Positions 9,025-16,777 of a stretch of 32,279 bases of DNA are shown piece after piece (the stretch's first letter is position 1; every line of letters starts with the position of its first letter). This stretch comes from an uncultured Spirochaetota bacterium (GTDB taxonomy: Bacteria; Spirochaetota; UBA4802; UBA5550): the NCBI GenBank assembly GCA_937872225.1, contig CALMRZ010000018.1:1-32279 (forward strand), read 5' to 3'. A program made the translations under genes and the position numbers. The notes beneath the pieces are model-generated. The model was not told the origin of the DNA, ran no database searches, and saw nothing but the letters and a program-made list of their open reading frames with translations.

Positions 9025-9897
9025 ATGAAAATGACGACGCTGTTACTTCTGACCTGTGTGTTTCTCGCCGCCGTGGTCGTTACCGACGGCGCCGGCGAAC
9101 CCATGGAAAAGCACTTTGTAATCATCAATTATTCGGTCCACCATTGCAACGCGGAGATTGAGCTGAACGGCATACACATCACCGAGACCGACAGGGACGA
9201 CGCATACACGGTAACGGGTTTTTCCGAGGTCGGCATGTGGATCTATCCCGGGACAAACACCGTGACGGTTGCCGTCAAACCCCTTGAAAAAAAAATCGAT
9301 TCGTCCGGCAAACCGTCCATAACGGTCAGCCTGTCCACCGTCAGGGAAGGGCAGATGACCAATGAAGGAAAAATATTTTTCGAATTACGGATCCCGGAAA
9401 AAGAGGGCGATAACCGCCTTGATAATGTCAAATCGCCCTTTACCAGATCGGCAACCTTCAAGCCGTCATATGTTCCTCCCTCGGAATTGTGGGCCAGGGC
9501 AAAACCGGCAAAGCTGGACGACGAGGCGCGCAGGCAGATAACCGGGATCATCAGGGATTACCACGCGGCGCTGCAGAAGAAGGACGCCAATGCCGTCTGG
9601 GACCTGCTCCGGTTCGCCTCCACGGACATGATGAAACTGCGCCACCAGTCCACCGATGACCTGAAGACAAAATTCATGCAGTCATTCAAGGAAATGCTGG
9701 CCGAAAGGGATTTCATCCTCCTGCCCCTTGACGCGGACAATCTGGTCATGAGGCCGGTTGCCGACGGAAAGCTCGTCGAAGTCACCGACAGGAACGGCAG
9801 GGAACCGATACGGACAAAAGAAATCAAGAACGCGGGATCATTCACCTTCGGCGTGTACGCGGGTTACATTGACGGGAAATGGATGATAGCGCGATAG
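9025..9897 (+). CDS. Exported protein with C-terminal NTF2-like domain, function unknown
   Basis: 290 residues with a classical signal peptide ([19 protein letters not shown], cleavage near residue 23). Residues 25-125 are rich in alternating hydrophobic residues, suggesting a beta-sandwich. The C-terminal half (about 155-290) begins with [21 protein letters not shown] and ends [16 protein letters not shown], the pattern of SnoaL/NTF2-like domains (helix, then curved sheet). That is inference from pattern, not a database match. I do not recognise the whole protein. A GAAAGGG ribosome site precedes the ATG. It is divergent from copA and upstream of a PII-like gene, so a link to metal stress is possible, though it has no metal-binding Cys, Met or His clusters. 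Confidence 0.75.
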   Translation: MKMTTLLLLTCVFLAAVVVTDGAGEPMEKHFVIINYSVHHCNAEIELNGIHITETDRDDAYTVTGFSEVGMWIYPGTNTVTVAVKPLEKKIDSSGKPSITVSLSTVREGQMTNEGKIFFELRIPEKEGDNRLDNVKSPFTRSATFKPSYVPPSELWARAKPAKLDDEARRQITGIIRDYHAALQKKDANAVWDLLRFASTDMMKLRHQSTDDLKTKFMQSFKEMLAERDFILLPLDADNLVMRPVADGKLVEVTDRNGREPIRTKEIKNAGSFTFGVYAGYIDGKWMIAR

Positions 9898-9958
9898 GAT
9901 CAAAGTTTACCGACATGGTCCCCGCACAGGGACACAAATAAATTAAACGAGGAAGAAC

Positions 9959-10300
9959 ATGAAAGAAATCAAGGCAATAATCCGGTCATCAAAATTATGG
10001 GACGTGACCGAAAAGCTCCAGCAGATCGAAGGGTTCCCCGGCGTATCCGTCTCGGAGGTCAAGGGATTCGGAAGACAAAGAGCCAAAAACGCAAAAGATA
10101 AAATAATGTATGAGCGGGTTGCCGTAATACCGCGAATCAAGCTTGAAGTGGTTGTCAATGATGACATGGCTGATGCGGTTGTCGATTTGATTCAAAAATA
10201 TGCGCAAACGGGATATACGGGAGACGGCAAGATATATGTCTACCCGGTCGAGGAGGTGGTGAGGATCCGGACGAATGAACGCGGACCCGGTGCCCTTTGA
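9959..10300 (+). CDS. PII-family signalling protein, divergent metal-efflux-associated type
   Basis: 113 residues covering a full PII fold. VSEVKGFGRQ precedes the T-loop, and TGYTGDGKIYVYPVEEVVRIRTNERG contains the B/C-loop signature that binds ATP/ADP. The T-loop (about 41-57) reads RAKNAKDKIMYERVAVI and shares little with GlnB/GlnK. A tyrosine occurs at 51, but after aligning the GRQ motif it is one position off the uridylylated Tyr51. The first helix lacks the usual PF (IIRSSKLWDV). No amtB, glnA or glnD lies nearby. From memory this form (GFGR-R, RIRT-ERG) matches the PII-NG group found beside heavy-metal efflux systems, which fits copA 1.1 kb away. GAGGAAG precedes the ATG. Confidence 0.85.
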   Translation: MKEIKAIIRSSKLWDVTEKLQQIEGFPGVSVSEVKGFGRQRAKNAKDKIMYERVAVIPRIKLEVVVNDDMADAVVDLIQKYAQTGYTGDGKIYVYPVEEVVRIRTNERGPGAL

Positions 10301-10303
10301 GAG

Positions 10304-10323
10304 CATGGGCCGGCGCGCCCATG
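10304..10323. terminator. Stem-loop between the PII-like gene and ilvC
   Basis: CATGGGC (10304-10310) and GCCCATG (10317-10323) form a seven-pair stem with a six-base loop, directly after the PII-like stop. No U-tract follows. Confidence 0.4.
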
Positions 10324-10329
10324 ATCCGT

Positions 10330-10360
10330 CGCACCACGCCGCGGGAGGCGGCGGGGTGCG
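10330..10360. terminator. Long GC-rich hairpin separating convergent genes
   Basis: Two six-pair helices (CGCACC/GGTGCG outer, CGCCGC/GCGGCG inner) are separated by one A-G mismatch and close a GGGAG loop. It lies between the convergent PII-like and ilvC genes, seven bases after the ilvC stop on the minus strand. There is no T-run on either side, so it may act as a bidirectional 3'-end stabiliser or a Rho-assisted terminator. Confidence 0.5.
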
Positions 10361-10367
10361 ATAATAT

Positions 10368-11363
10368 TCACTTTGCGTTGATCCACTTCATCATCTTGCG
10401 GAGGTCCGCGCCGACCTTCTCGATGAGATGGTTCTTCTGCTCTTCCTTGATCCTGTTAAACTCGGGCCTTCCCTTCTCGTTCTCCTCTATCCACTTTTTC
10501 GCAAATTTGCCGTTTTGGATCTCCTTAAGGATCTTCTTCATTTCCTTTCTGGTCTTCCTGGTTATGATGCGGGGACCGCTCATGTAGTCGCCGTACTCGG
10601 CCGTGTCGGACACGGAGTAGCGCATGTAATTGATCCCGCCCTGGTAAAAGAGGTCGACGATGAGCTTGAGCTCGTGGAGGCATTCAAAGTAGGCGATCTC
10701 CGGCTGGTACCCGGCCTCGACCAGGGTATCGAACCCGGCCTTGACCAGCTCGGAGGCGCCGCCGCAGAGGACGGACTGCTCACCGAAGAGGTCGGTCTCG
10801 GTCTCTTCTTTAAATGTCGTTTCGAGAACGCCGGCGCGGGTAGCGCCCAGCCCTTTCGCGTAGGCCAGGGCGGTCTGCTTGGCCTTGCCTGAAGCGTCGT
10901 TATGGATGGCGATCAGGCACGGCACGCCGCCGCCCTTCTCGTATTCGCTCCGGACCAGGTGGCCCGGGCCCTTGGGCGCTACCATGATGACATCGATCTC
11001 CTTCGGCGGTACGATCTGGCCGAAATGGATGTTGAAGCCGTGGGAGAAGACCAGGGTCTTGCCCGCCTTCATAAAGGGCTCCACGTCGCTCTTGTAGAGC
11101 TTCGCCTGCACGTGGTCCTGGGCCAATATCTGGATCAGGTCCGCCTTCTCGGCCGCTTCCCGCGCCGTCACCGGCTTGAAGTTGTGCGATTCCGCCAGCC
11201 GATAGTTATCGGTGCCGGGCAGCTCCGCCACGATGACGTTCAGGCCGCTATCGCGGAGGTTCTGCGCCTGGGCGTGGCCCTGGCTCCCGTATCCGACGAT
11301 CGCTATCGTTTTATTCTTCAACGCGCCCAGGTCGGCGTCGTTATCATAATACATCTTTGCCAT
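10368..11363 (-). CDS. ilvC: Ketol-acid reductoisomerase
   Basis: 331 residues, the short class I form. It isomerises and reduces acetolactate or acetohydroxybutyrate in valine and isoleucine synthesis. The Rossmann motif [17 protein letters not shown] spans 24-40. The cofactor-specificity loop reads ELPGTDN at 47-53, without the arginine and last serine that usually grip the NADPH phosphate. The KARI domain contains the magnesium-site segments [19 protein letters not shown] and [23 protein letters not shown] precedes the ATG. It lies downstream of ilvN on the same strand after an unusual 190-base gap, so it may have its own promoter or be separated post-transcriptionally. Confidence 0.95.
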   Translation of the reverse strand: MAKMYYDNDADLGALKNKTIAIVGYGSQGHAQAQNLRDSGLNVIVAELPGTDNYRLAESHNFKPVTAREAAEKADLIQILAQDHVQAKLYKSDVEPFMKAGKTLVFSHGFNIHFGQIVPPKEIDVIMVAPKGPGHLVRSEYEKGGGVPCLIAIHNDASGKAKQTALAYAKGLGATRAGVLETTFKEETETDLFGEQSVLCGGASELVKAGFDTLVEAGYQPEIAYFECLHELKLIVDLFYQGGINYMRYSVSDTAEYGDYMSGPRIITRKTRKEMKKILKEIQNGKFAKKWIEENEKGRPEFNRIKEEQKNHLIEKVGADLRKMMKWINAK

Positions 11364-11380
11364 GATGAACTCCTTGCAGA

Positions 11381-11400
11381 CCCCCTGTCCCCCGGAGGGG
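11381..11400 (-). repeat. GC-rich inverted repeat, ilvC-proximal arm
   Basis: Reads CCCCCTGTCCCCCGGAGGGG on the plus strand, the exact reverse complement of 11532-11551. A related but imperfect copy of the core CCTCCGGGGGAC-GGGGG occurs at about 14834-14850, which suggests a dispersed intergenic motif. Confidence 0.8.
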
Positions 11401-11531
11401 CCATGGGTCTATTTATAATATATTTAATCTATTAAACTATAACCATGCATTAAAACAGGATATAATCCAACTCAATAATACGCCGATAGTTATCGGTAGT
11501 TGCTTATTGCAACCGAGTTATTCCCTCGTGC

Positions 11532-11551
11532 CCCCTCCGGGGGACAGGGGG
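11532..11551 (+). repeat. GC-rich inverted repeat, ilvN-proximal arm
   Basis: Exact reverse complement of 11381-11400. It ends two bases before the ilvN stop codon. Each arm can also fold on itself because CCCC and GGGG runs occur within it. Confidence 0.8.
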
Positions 11552-11553
11552 AT

Positions 11554-12054
11554 CTACTCTTTTAATAGCGACACCCGCCCGGTGCGCATAAGCTCCTTGA
11601 TGCCGTAAGGCTTCAGGAGCTCGATGAAATTCTGCACCTGGTCCGGATCGCCCTTCACGCCCAGGGTGATGGTCTTCTGTGATATATCGGCGATGTCCGC
11701 CCTGAAGATCTCCCCCAGCTGGTATATCTCGGGACGCTTGTTCGGCGGGGCATTCACCTTCACCAGCACCAGCTCGCGCTCCACGGTGGGCATATCGGAA
11801 TGGTCGCTCACCTTTATAACGTCGATCAGCTTGTTCAGCTGCTTCTTCACCTGCTCAATGACGCGGTCATTGCCCCGGACCACGATGGTCATGACCGATA
11901 CGTCCTCCTGCTCGGTCGCGCTCACCGCGAGGGAATCGATATTGTAGCCGCGCGCGGAAAAGAGCCCGGCGACGCGCGCCAGGACGCCGAAGCGGTTCTC
12001 CACCTTGACCGATATCACGTATTGTTTTATGTCTTCGTCATGTGGCGCTGTCAT
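11554..12054 (-). CDS. ilvN: Acetolactate synthase small (regulatory) subunit
   Basis: 166 residues, the usual length for the IlvH/IlvN family. The N-terminal ACT domain contains VENRFGVLARVAGLFSARGY (about 17-36), the site that binds valine at the subunit interface, followed by the conserved VKQLNKLIDVIKV. The C-terminal half is the second ACT-like domain. It activates and confers valine feedback on IlvB. It starts three bases after the ilvB stop, so the two are translationally coupled. Confidence 0.93.
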   Translation of the reverse strand: MTAPHDEDIKQYVISVKVENRFGVLARVAGLFSARGYNIDSLAVSATEQEDVSVMTIVVRGNDRVIEQVKKQLNKLIDVIKVSDHSDMPTVERELVLVKVNAPPNKRPEIYQLGEIFRADIADISQKTITLGVKGDPDQVQNFIELLKPYGIKELMRTGRVSLLKE

Positions 12055-12057
12055 GGC

Positions 12058-13743
12058 TCACGCGAGCATCTCCCTCATGATGATCTCTTTGAACGACTGT
12101 CCCGCCGGCACCATCGGATACACGTTCTCCTCACGGGAGACGATAAAATCCAGGATGATGGGCCGGTCGGTTATGGCAAGGGCCTTCTGCAGGGCCGGCG
12201 CGACCTCGTCATAGGTCTTGATACGAATCCCCTCGGCGCCGTAGGCCTCGGCAAGTTTCACGAAATCGGGGGCAAAATCGATGCAGGTATGGCTGTAGCG
12301 TCTGTCGAAAAACAGCTGCTGCCACTGGCGCACCATGCCGAGAAACCCGTTGTTGAGTATGGCGATGATGACCGGCAGCCGGTGCTGCACCGCCACGATG
12401 AGCTCCTGTATGTTCATCTGTATCGACCCATCGCCGGCGATGTCGATGACCCGCTTGTCCGGCCGCGCCAGCTGCGCGCCGATGGCGGCGGGAAAGCCGT
12501 AACCCATGGTGCCGAGGCCGCCGGAGGATATGAAGGTCCGCGGCTGGGTGTATTTGTAGAACTGCGCCGCCCACATCTGGTTCTGCCCCACCTCGGTGCA
12601 GATGATGGCGTCGCCCTTTGTCTGGCGGTAGATCTCCTCAACGACGAACTGGGGCTTGATGCGGTCGTCGCCGTTCCTCTCGTAGGTCAGGGGATGCTCC
12701 CTCTTAAGCCTGTCGATCTCGGCGAGCCACTCGTCGATCTTCGGGGCCTTTATCTGCTCGATCATCTGGGTGAGGACCCGCCTGCAATCCCCCACGATGG
12801 GGACGTCCACCGGCACCGTCTTGCTGACCGACGCGGGGTCGATATCGATGTGGATGACCTTCGCATTCGGGATGAAGTCGGAGATCTTGCCGGTGACCCG
12901 GTCGTCAAAGCGGGCACCCACGGCAATAAGAAGATCAGACTCGTTCACCGCGTGGTTGGCATAATAGGTGCCGTGCATGCCCAGCATCTCCAGGGCAAGG
13001 CGGTCCGTCTCCGGGTAAACGCCCAGGCCAAGGAGGGTCGTGGTGACCGGTATCTGGGTCTTCATCACGAACTCCCTGAGCTCCTTCGAAGCGTTGGATA
13101 TCACCACGCCCCCGCCGGCGTAGATCACCGGCCGCTTCGATGTCTCGATAAGCTGGCACGCCTTCTTGATCTGTCCCGGATGGCCTTCGTAAACGGGCTT
13201 ATAGCTCCGAATGTGCACGGTATCGGGATAGGCGAACTTGTGTTCGCCCTTTGATATGTCCACCGGCACGTCAATGAGGACCGGGCCCGGCCTGCCGGTA
13301 GAGGCAATGTAAAATGCTTCTTTAATGATGCCCGCGAGGTCCTTGATGTCCTGGACAAGGTAATTGTGCTTGGTTATGGGGCGGGTGATGCCGGTGCTGT
13401 CGACTTCCTGGAAGGCGTCGTTGCCTATCTGCTGCCGCGTCACCTGACCGGTGAAGACCACCAGGGGCACGGAGTCGAGATGGGCCGTGGCGATGCCGGT
13501 CACACAGTTGGTGGCGCCGGGACCCGACGTGGCTATGACCACGCCGACCTTGCCGGAAGCCCTGGCATAGCCGTCGGCGGCGTGCACGGCCCCCTGCTCA
13601 TGCCTGGTGAGTATGAATTTGAAGGGCGCGTTGTGCAGGGCGTGGAAAATGGGGATTACCACGCCGCCCGGATAGCCGAACATGCACTCGACCTTCTCTT
13701 TCTTCAGGCATTCAACAATGATTTCAGCGCCTTTGATCTTCAC
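12058..13743 (-). CDS. ilvB: Acetolactate synthase large (catalytic) subunit
   Basis: 561 residues, thiamine-diphosphate dependent. It joins two pyruvates, or pyruvate with 2-oxobutyrate, at the head of branched-chain amino-acid synthesis. The N-terminal pyrimidine domain contains [10 protein letters not shown] and [19 protein letters not shown] with the catalytic glutamate in HEQ. The central domain carries the FAD-associated pattern [11 protein letters not shown]. The C-terminal domain has GDGSIQMN with the downstream LNNGFLG, the magnesium/ThDP site. The start is GTG (13741-13743, complement), with GGGG seven bases upstream; no closer ATG exists. It is the first gene of ilvBN(C). Confidence 0.95.
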   Translation of the reverse strand: MKIKGAEIIVECLKKEKVECMFGYPGGVVIPIFHALHNAPFKFILTRHEQGAVHAADGYARASGKVGVVIATSGPGATNCVTGIATAHLDSVPLVVFTGQVTRQQIGNDAFQEVDSTGITRPITKHNYLVQDIKDLAGIIKEAFYIASTGRPGPVLIDVPVDISKGEHKFAYPDTVHIRSYKPVYEGHPGQIKKACQLIETSKRPVIYAGGGVVISNASKELREFVMKTQIPVTTTLLGLGVYPETDRLALEMLGMHGTYYANHAVNESDLLIAVGARFDDRVTGKISDFIPNAKVIHIDIDPASVSKTVPVDVPIVGDCRRVLTQMIEQIKAPKIDEWLAEIDRLKREHPLTYERNGDDRIKPQFVVEEIYRQTKGDAIICTEVGQNQMWAAQFYKYTQPRTFISSGGLGTMGYGFPAAIGAQLARPDKRVIDIAGDGSIQMNIQELIVAVQHRLPVIIAILNNGFLGMVRQWQQLFFDRRYSHTCIDFAPDFVKLAEAYGAEGIRIKTYDEVAPALQKALAITDRPIILDFIVSREENVYPMVPAGQSFKEIIMREMLA

Positions 13744-13787
13744 GGAAAACCCCGGACGAAAAAATAACTATATGAAAGAAAGTGATT

Positions 13788-13817
13788 ACCATACTGTCCC
13801 GTGTTAATATTTGTCAA
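13788..13817 (-). promoter_or_regulatory. Promoter of the ilvBN(C) operon
   Basis: On the minus strand a perfect TTGACA (complement of 13812-13817) is followed after 18 bases by TATGGT (complement of 13788-13793). Transcription would start near 13781, giving a 38-base leader, too short for classical leader-peptide attenuation. Confidence 0.55.
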
Positions 13818-13854
13818 TTTTTTTTCTTGAAAAGCGGCCCGATGAAAAAATTCC

Positions 13855-13882
13855 TTGAAATAAAACAAGTCAGGGGTATCAT
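13855..13882 (+). promoter_or_regulatory. Promoter of the gene at 13917, divergent from ilvB
   Basis: TTGAAA (13855-13860) and TATCAT (13877-13882) are 16 bases apart. The same two hexamers form the promoter at 67-95. Transcription would start near 13889, about 28 bases before the ATG. Confidence 0.5.
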
Positions 13883-13916
13883 ACCTCCGGGTCAACGATA
13901 AGGATGGACGGCCGCC

Positions 13917-14825
13917 ATGCTTGACAAGTTCATAGACGATGTGCTGAAGAAAATAATGGCGCAAAACGCAAAGGGGAACCATGACGCCATCCCTCATTCC
14001 GATACATTCGAGAAGGAGATGCAGTCGCTCCTCGGCATCGACCGTGCGGAACTGGAACGGATAATCCGGATACTCAAGGACTCCCATAAGATATTCTCCT
14101 TCGAGATCATCAAGGACGACCCGGAAAATGAAATAAAGCGGGTCGACGGCTACGTGGAAACCGACCTCCAGACCATACGGAAACTTAAAAACTTCTTCCA
14201 GAAGCTCCTCATGGACGAATACGAGAAACAGTTCAACAAGCGGCTCCTCTTCCACCAGATCGTCAAGGACATGTATTCCAGGCCGCAATTCTATAAAAAC
14301 ACCATTATCGGCCAGATCGGCAACAAGGCGATCATGCTGGATGAATACGAGGGATACATCGAGCGAAACTTCAACGAATTCACCGATTCGTGGAAAACGA
14401 ACAAGCTTAACGAGCTCCTCAAGATAAACGACAACAAGCTTCTCCGCGACGCCGCGCCACCCTCCCCCGCCGCGGGCAAGGACCCCGCCAACGGCAAGGC
14501 GGCCAAGACCAGCCAGCGGGCGGTCGACACTCCCGAGTATCAGAAATATTCAAACGATAAATCGAAGCAGTCCCTCTCAAAGGTCATGCAGATATACGGG
14601 GTGGAATTCTTCTTCCGCATCAACCTGCGCAAATACAACTTCGACCTGCTGATGCAGATCATCGAAAGCGGCGAGATAGACCGGCGGTCGGACCTGGTCC
14701 TTCTGCGCGACATGATCCAACACATGAAAGATAACGTCGGCAGGGACCCCAAGCTGGGCGAGTACACCGATAAGATATACCGCCTCGAGCGTATCATTTC
14801 ACGGCAGATGCTCTACAGCCACTGA
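13917..14825 (+). CDS. Two-domain cytoplasmic protein of unknown function
   Basis: 302 residues, highly charged, with no signal peptide or membrane segment. The N-terminal part (1-175) is helical and includes LERIIRILKDSHKIFSFEII (47-66), which could be a winged-helix segment, then many Lys/Glu-rich helices. A proline/alanine/lysine-rich linker at about 178-205 (PPSPAAGKDPANGKAAK) joins a helical C-terminal domain (about 210-302) beginning EYQKYSNDKSKQSLSKVMQIYGVEFFFR. I do not recognise the family; it may be lineage-specific. It has its own promoter divergent from ilvB. An AAGGA ribosome site lies about 12 bases before the ATG. It converges with the thioredoxin-fold gene across a 27-base hairpin-containing gap. 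Confidence 0.75.
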   Translation: MLDKFIDDVLKKIMAQNAKGNHDAIPHSDTFEKEMQSLLGIDRAELERIIRILKDSHKIFSFEIIKDDPENEIKRVDGYVETDLQTIRKLKNFFQKLLMDEYEKQFNKRLLFHQIVKDMYSRPQFYKNTIIGQIGNKAIMLDEYEGYIERNFNEFTDSWKTNKLNELLKINDNKLLRDAAPPSPAAGKDPANGKAAKTSQRAVDTPEYQKYSNDKSKQSLSKVMQIYGVEFFFRINLRKYNFDLLMQIIESGEIDRRSDLVLLRDMIQHMKDNVGRDPKLGEYTDKIYRLERIISRQMLYSH

Positions 14826-14829
14826 CCGC

Positions 14830-14854
14830 GACACCTCCGGGGGACGGGGGTGTC
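14830..14854. terminator. Hairpin between convergent genes
   Basis: GACACC (14830-14835) pairs with GGTGTC (14849-14854), enclosing a GC-rich loop related to the ilv-gap repeat. It overlaps the stop codon of the minus-strand thioredoxin-fold gene. No T-run follows. Confidence 0.4.
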
Positions 14855-15416
14855 ACTTCTTGCCGCAGGGGCTCTTGCCGTCCATGTAATCCTGGAACGG
14901 CACCTTGTTCAGGTAGCACCCATCCTTGATATAGCTCAGAAGCGGGAGCATCATCGATTTGTTGATATACCCGGGTATCTTCGTGATCAGGTTCCCGTCG
15001 CGGTCCATGAAAACAAGGGTGGGAAGTCCCTGGACGCCAAGCATCATGGCGAATTCCTGCTTGGTCAGGACATGGTTCTTATACTTGATGGTCTCGCCCG
15101 GGTTCCTGTCGGTGTGAAGCCTGACGCAGATGTAATTGTCGCCCAGCTTCCTGGCGACATCCCGGTCCGAAAACACTTCCACCTCCATCTTGCGGCACCA
15201 ACCGCACCAGTCGGCGTAGAAATCCATGATGACGGGTTTTTTCTTTTCCGCTGCGAGTTTCAGGCCGTTGTTGAAATCATGCCATATCACCGTTGCCCCG
15301 CCCGCGGCCGGGGCCGGGGCCGATGTTTCACCGTTCTCCATTTCGGATGATTTCGAACAGGAAGCGAATATCCAGAATACGGTTATTATCAGAATGAGCA
15401 CATTGATTTTTTTCAT
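14853..15416 (-). CDS. Thioredoxin-fold lipoprotein (WCGWC)
   Basis: 187 residues. The signal sequence MKKINVLILIITVFWIFASC ends in a lipobox with the cysteine at 20. A Ser/Pro/Ala-rich linker (21-42) leads to a thioredoxin-like domain with VIMDFYADWCGWC; the redox pair is C71/C74. GLPTLVFMDRDGN holds the cis-proline. WCGWC and the length resemble DsbD C-terminal or thioredoxin_2-type proteins, so it is probably a periplasm-facing disulphide reductase or thiol donor. No DsbD-like membrane partner is adjacent. An upstream ATG at 15428 lacks a ribosome site, whereas GGAGA lies five bases before the ATG at 15416, so the latter is used. Two extra cysteines (GCYL, SPCGKK) lie near the C-terminus. 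Confidence 0.87.
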   Translation of the reverse strand: MKKINVLILIITVFWIFASCSKSSEMENGETSAPAPAAGGATVIWHDFNNGLKLAAEKKKPVIMDFYADWCGWCRKMEVEVFSDRDVARKLGDNYICVRLHTDRNPGETIKYKNHVLTKQEFAMMLGVQGLPTLVFMDRDGNLITKIPGYINKSMMLPLLSYIKDGCYLNKVPFQDYMDGKSPCGKK

Positions 15417-15587
15417 CGGTATCTCCATGGTCTATCGGACGGCAACTCCCCTGGGCCGTCATATTCCTCTATGTAAATGATCCGGTAAGACAGATGCAAC
15501 CGTCATTAAAAAGATCAATAAAAAATGCAATCGAATATTATGGCTTTTATTAATCCTCTCCGCAAGGAAAGCAAGAAGATTTCCGTT

Positions 15588-15616
15588 TTGTAATATTGAT
15601 TCGCTGCAGCTATCAC
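15588..15616 (+). promoter_or_regulatory. Candidate promoter of the nucleosidase-like gene
   Basis: TTGTAA (15588-15593) and TATCAC (15611-15616) are 17 bases apart. Both hexamers match consensus at only four positions, so this is tentative. The predicted start would fall at the edge of the palindrome that follows. Confidence 0.3.
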
Positions 15617-15623
15617 CAGTAGG

Positions 15624-15641
15624 TTATTAAGAATTTAATAA
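15624..15641. promoter_or_regulatory. AT-rich palindrome, possible operator
   Basis: TTATTAA-GAAT-TTAATAA is a perfect seven-plus-seven dyad with a four-base centre. It sits just downstream of the candidate promoter, where a bound repressor would block transcription. The binding protein is unknown, and chance in AT-rich DNA is possible. Confidence 0.35.
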
Positions 15642-15728
15642 ATTTCTTTAATTTTGTCAAGCAGATTTATTGCGCTGGGCAAATAATAGTTATTGACCGG
15701 CTCCGCCACGCATGATGTCCATGCATCC

Positions 15729-16337
15729 ATGGGAAACAGTATCGGAATACTGATGGCGACCATTATCGAGGCAAAGCCCTTCATCGGAGGACTGGGCCTC
15801 GAGCTCATTGAAAAAAAACCGGTCCCCATCTACGGCAACGGCTCCGCCGTCCTGGCCTTATGCGGGATTGGGAAGTCCTCAGCCGCCATTGCCGCGACGG
15901 ACCTCGCCGACCGGTACCCACTTTCACGGATCATTAACCTGGGATCGGCCGGGGCCACCGGCATGAAACATGCCATAGGCGAAATACTTCACATAGACAT
16001 GGTGTATGAACTGGACCGCCCGCGTCTCGACGCGGAAGGCCCGGTGGAGCACCGGCCCGACACCCTCAAAGGATTCAGCCTCGCAACCCTTGCCACCCAG
16101 GACAGGCCCGTGCTTGAAGAGCATGACCGATCTGCGGCGGGAAAATTCGCCGACCTGGTTGACATGGAAGGCGCCGCCGTGGTGCAGGCCTGCCGCGCCC
16201 TGGACGTGGAAGTAAACCTCTTCAAGATCGTGACCGACACGGCCGGATGCTCCGTCAAGGACATCATAGGCAACATAGTGGCCACGCGGAATTCTCTTTT
16301 TGAATTTTTCAGGGACAGGGTAATGCCGGCGCTGTAG
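15729..16337 (+). CDS. Nucleoside phosphorylase/nucleosidase-family protein
   Basis: 202 residues of the PNP/UDP superfamily, similar in plan to 5'-methylthioadenosine/S-adenosylhomocysteine nucleosidase and futalosine hydrolase. IGILMATIIEAKPFI begins the fold, CGIGKSSAAIAATDL is the glycine-rich segment, LGSAGATG the phosphate/ribose loop, and VDMEGAAVVQAC the ribose-binding motif with its conserved glutamate. It should cleave an N-glycosidic bond in a purine nucleoside; which one is not clear. ATG 15729 has no evident ribosome site. A TTG at 15693 and an ATG at 15753 are alternatives, but the latter would cut into the first strand. Confidence 0.75.
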   Translation: MGNSIGILMATIIEAKPFIGGLGLELIEKKPVPIYGNGSAVLALCGIGKSSAAIAATDLADRYPLSRIINLGSAGATGMKHAIGEILHIDMVYELDRPRLDAEGPVEHRPDTLKGFSLATLATQDRPVLEEHDRSAAGKFADLVDMEGAAVVQACRALDVEVNLFKIVTDTAGCSVKDIIGNIVATRNSLFEFFRDRVMPAL

Positions 16338-16347
16338 ACGCCCTCTC

Positions 16348-16694
16348 TCAGTAAAAGAACTTCTCCGTCTCGTCGGGGATCCCGGCGCTGCCGTTTATCA
16401 ATGTCACCTCTATCCACACAATGCTGTCCAGGCAATACTGGTGATAATACCCGTAATTGACCGTGGTTCCCGGTATCCTGCCCTGCACCATCAGGAGCCT
16501 TTCCCTGTCATCGAAGCAATAGACGTCACCGCAATCGCCGGAACCGTCCTGTCCGCAAAAACAGTTCTTCAGGACTCGGAGCAGGCCCTTCCCGTCATAG
16601 CCCGCTTCCCTGCAGGAGAATGAATCCCCGCAATTCCCGCCCCAGCTACCGAAGCGGCGAAGAAAATCAGCGGAACGGTCAGATAGTTACGCAT
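16348..16694 (-). pseudogene. Frame-disrupted exported Cys-rich small protein
   Basis: The start is well supported: GAGGTG lies seven bases before the ATG, followed by a signal peptide (MRNYLTVPLIFFAASVAGA). That frame then runs into an unrelated tail and stops at 16569. In another frame, from about 16650 to the stop at 16348, a coherent protein of about 100 residues reads FGSWGGNCGDSFSCREAGYD and ends GIPDETEKFFY. It has seven cysteines and a YGYYHQYC segment. This frame has no start of its own (an in-frame stop lies at the signal-peptide start). The most economical reading is one secreted Cys-rich protein of about 115 residues with a one-base frame change in the G-runs at about 16626-16647. 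It may be a pseudogene, a sequencing error or true recoding. Family unknown. Confidence 0.6.
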
Positions 16695-16777
16695 GGCATT
16701 GCACCTCGTTGAAATCATTCGCACAACATTGCCGGCATGGCAAGAAGAATATGCGCCGCGGCGTCTGCGGCTTTCTA

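Larger units (their letters stand above)
11364..11553 (-). other. 190-base gap between ilvN and ilvC with inverted repeats
   Basis: The gap is bounded by a perfect 20-base inverted repeat (11381-11400 and 11532-11551). The interior is AT-rich and holds two smaller dyads: CCGATA-GT-TATCGG (about 11483-11496) and GTTGC-TTATT-GCAAC just after it. No leader peptide, T-box or open frame was recognised. In the ilv transcript the outer repeat could fold into a 20-bp stem closing about 131 bases. Confidence 0.6.
15417..15728. other. Divergent intergenic region upstream of the nucleosidase-like gene
   Basis: 312 AT-rich bases. Contents: a GACGGC/GCCGTC dyad at 15438-15460 in the leader of the thioredoxin-fold gene, a candidate plus-strand promoter at 15588-15616, and an 18-base AT-rich palindrome at 15624-15641. 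No gene or RNA was recognised. Confidence 0.5.

Noticed and set aside
8856-9128. 91-residue N-terminal extension of CopA
   Set aside because: It lacks family similarity, overlaps the divergent gene and its strong promoter, and a good ribosome site precedes the ATG at 8855.
11381-11551. CRISPR or miniature transposon call for the ilv-gap repeats
   Set aside because: Only two inverted arms, no spacer array, and no target-site duplication visible at the ends.
11800-13254. 484-codon plus-strand frame opposite ilvB/ilvN
   Set aside because: Composition (His/Asp/Arg/Gly-rich) is typical of an antisense shadow, and it crosses two well-defined genes.
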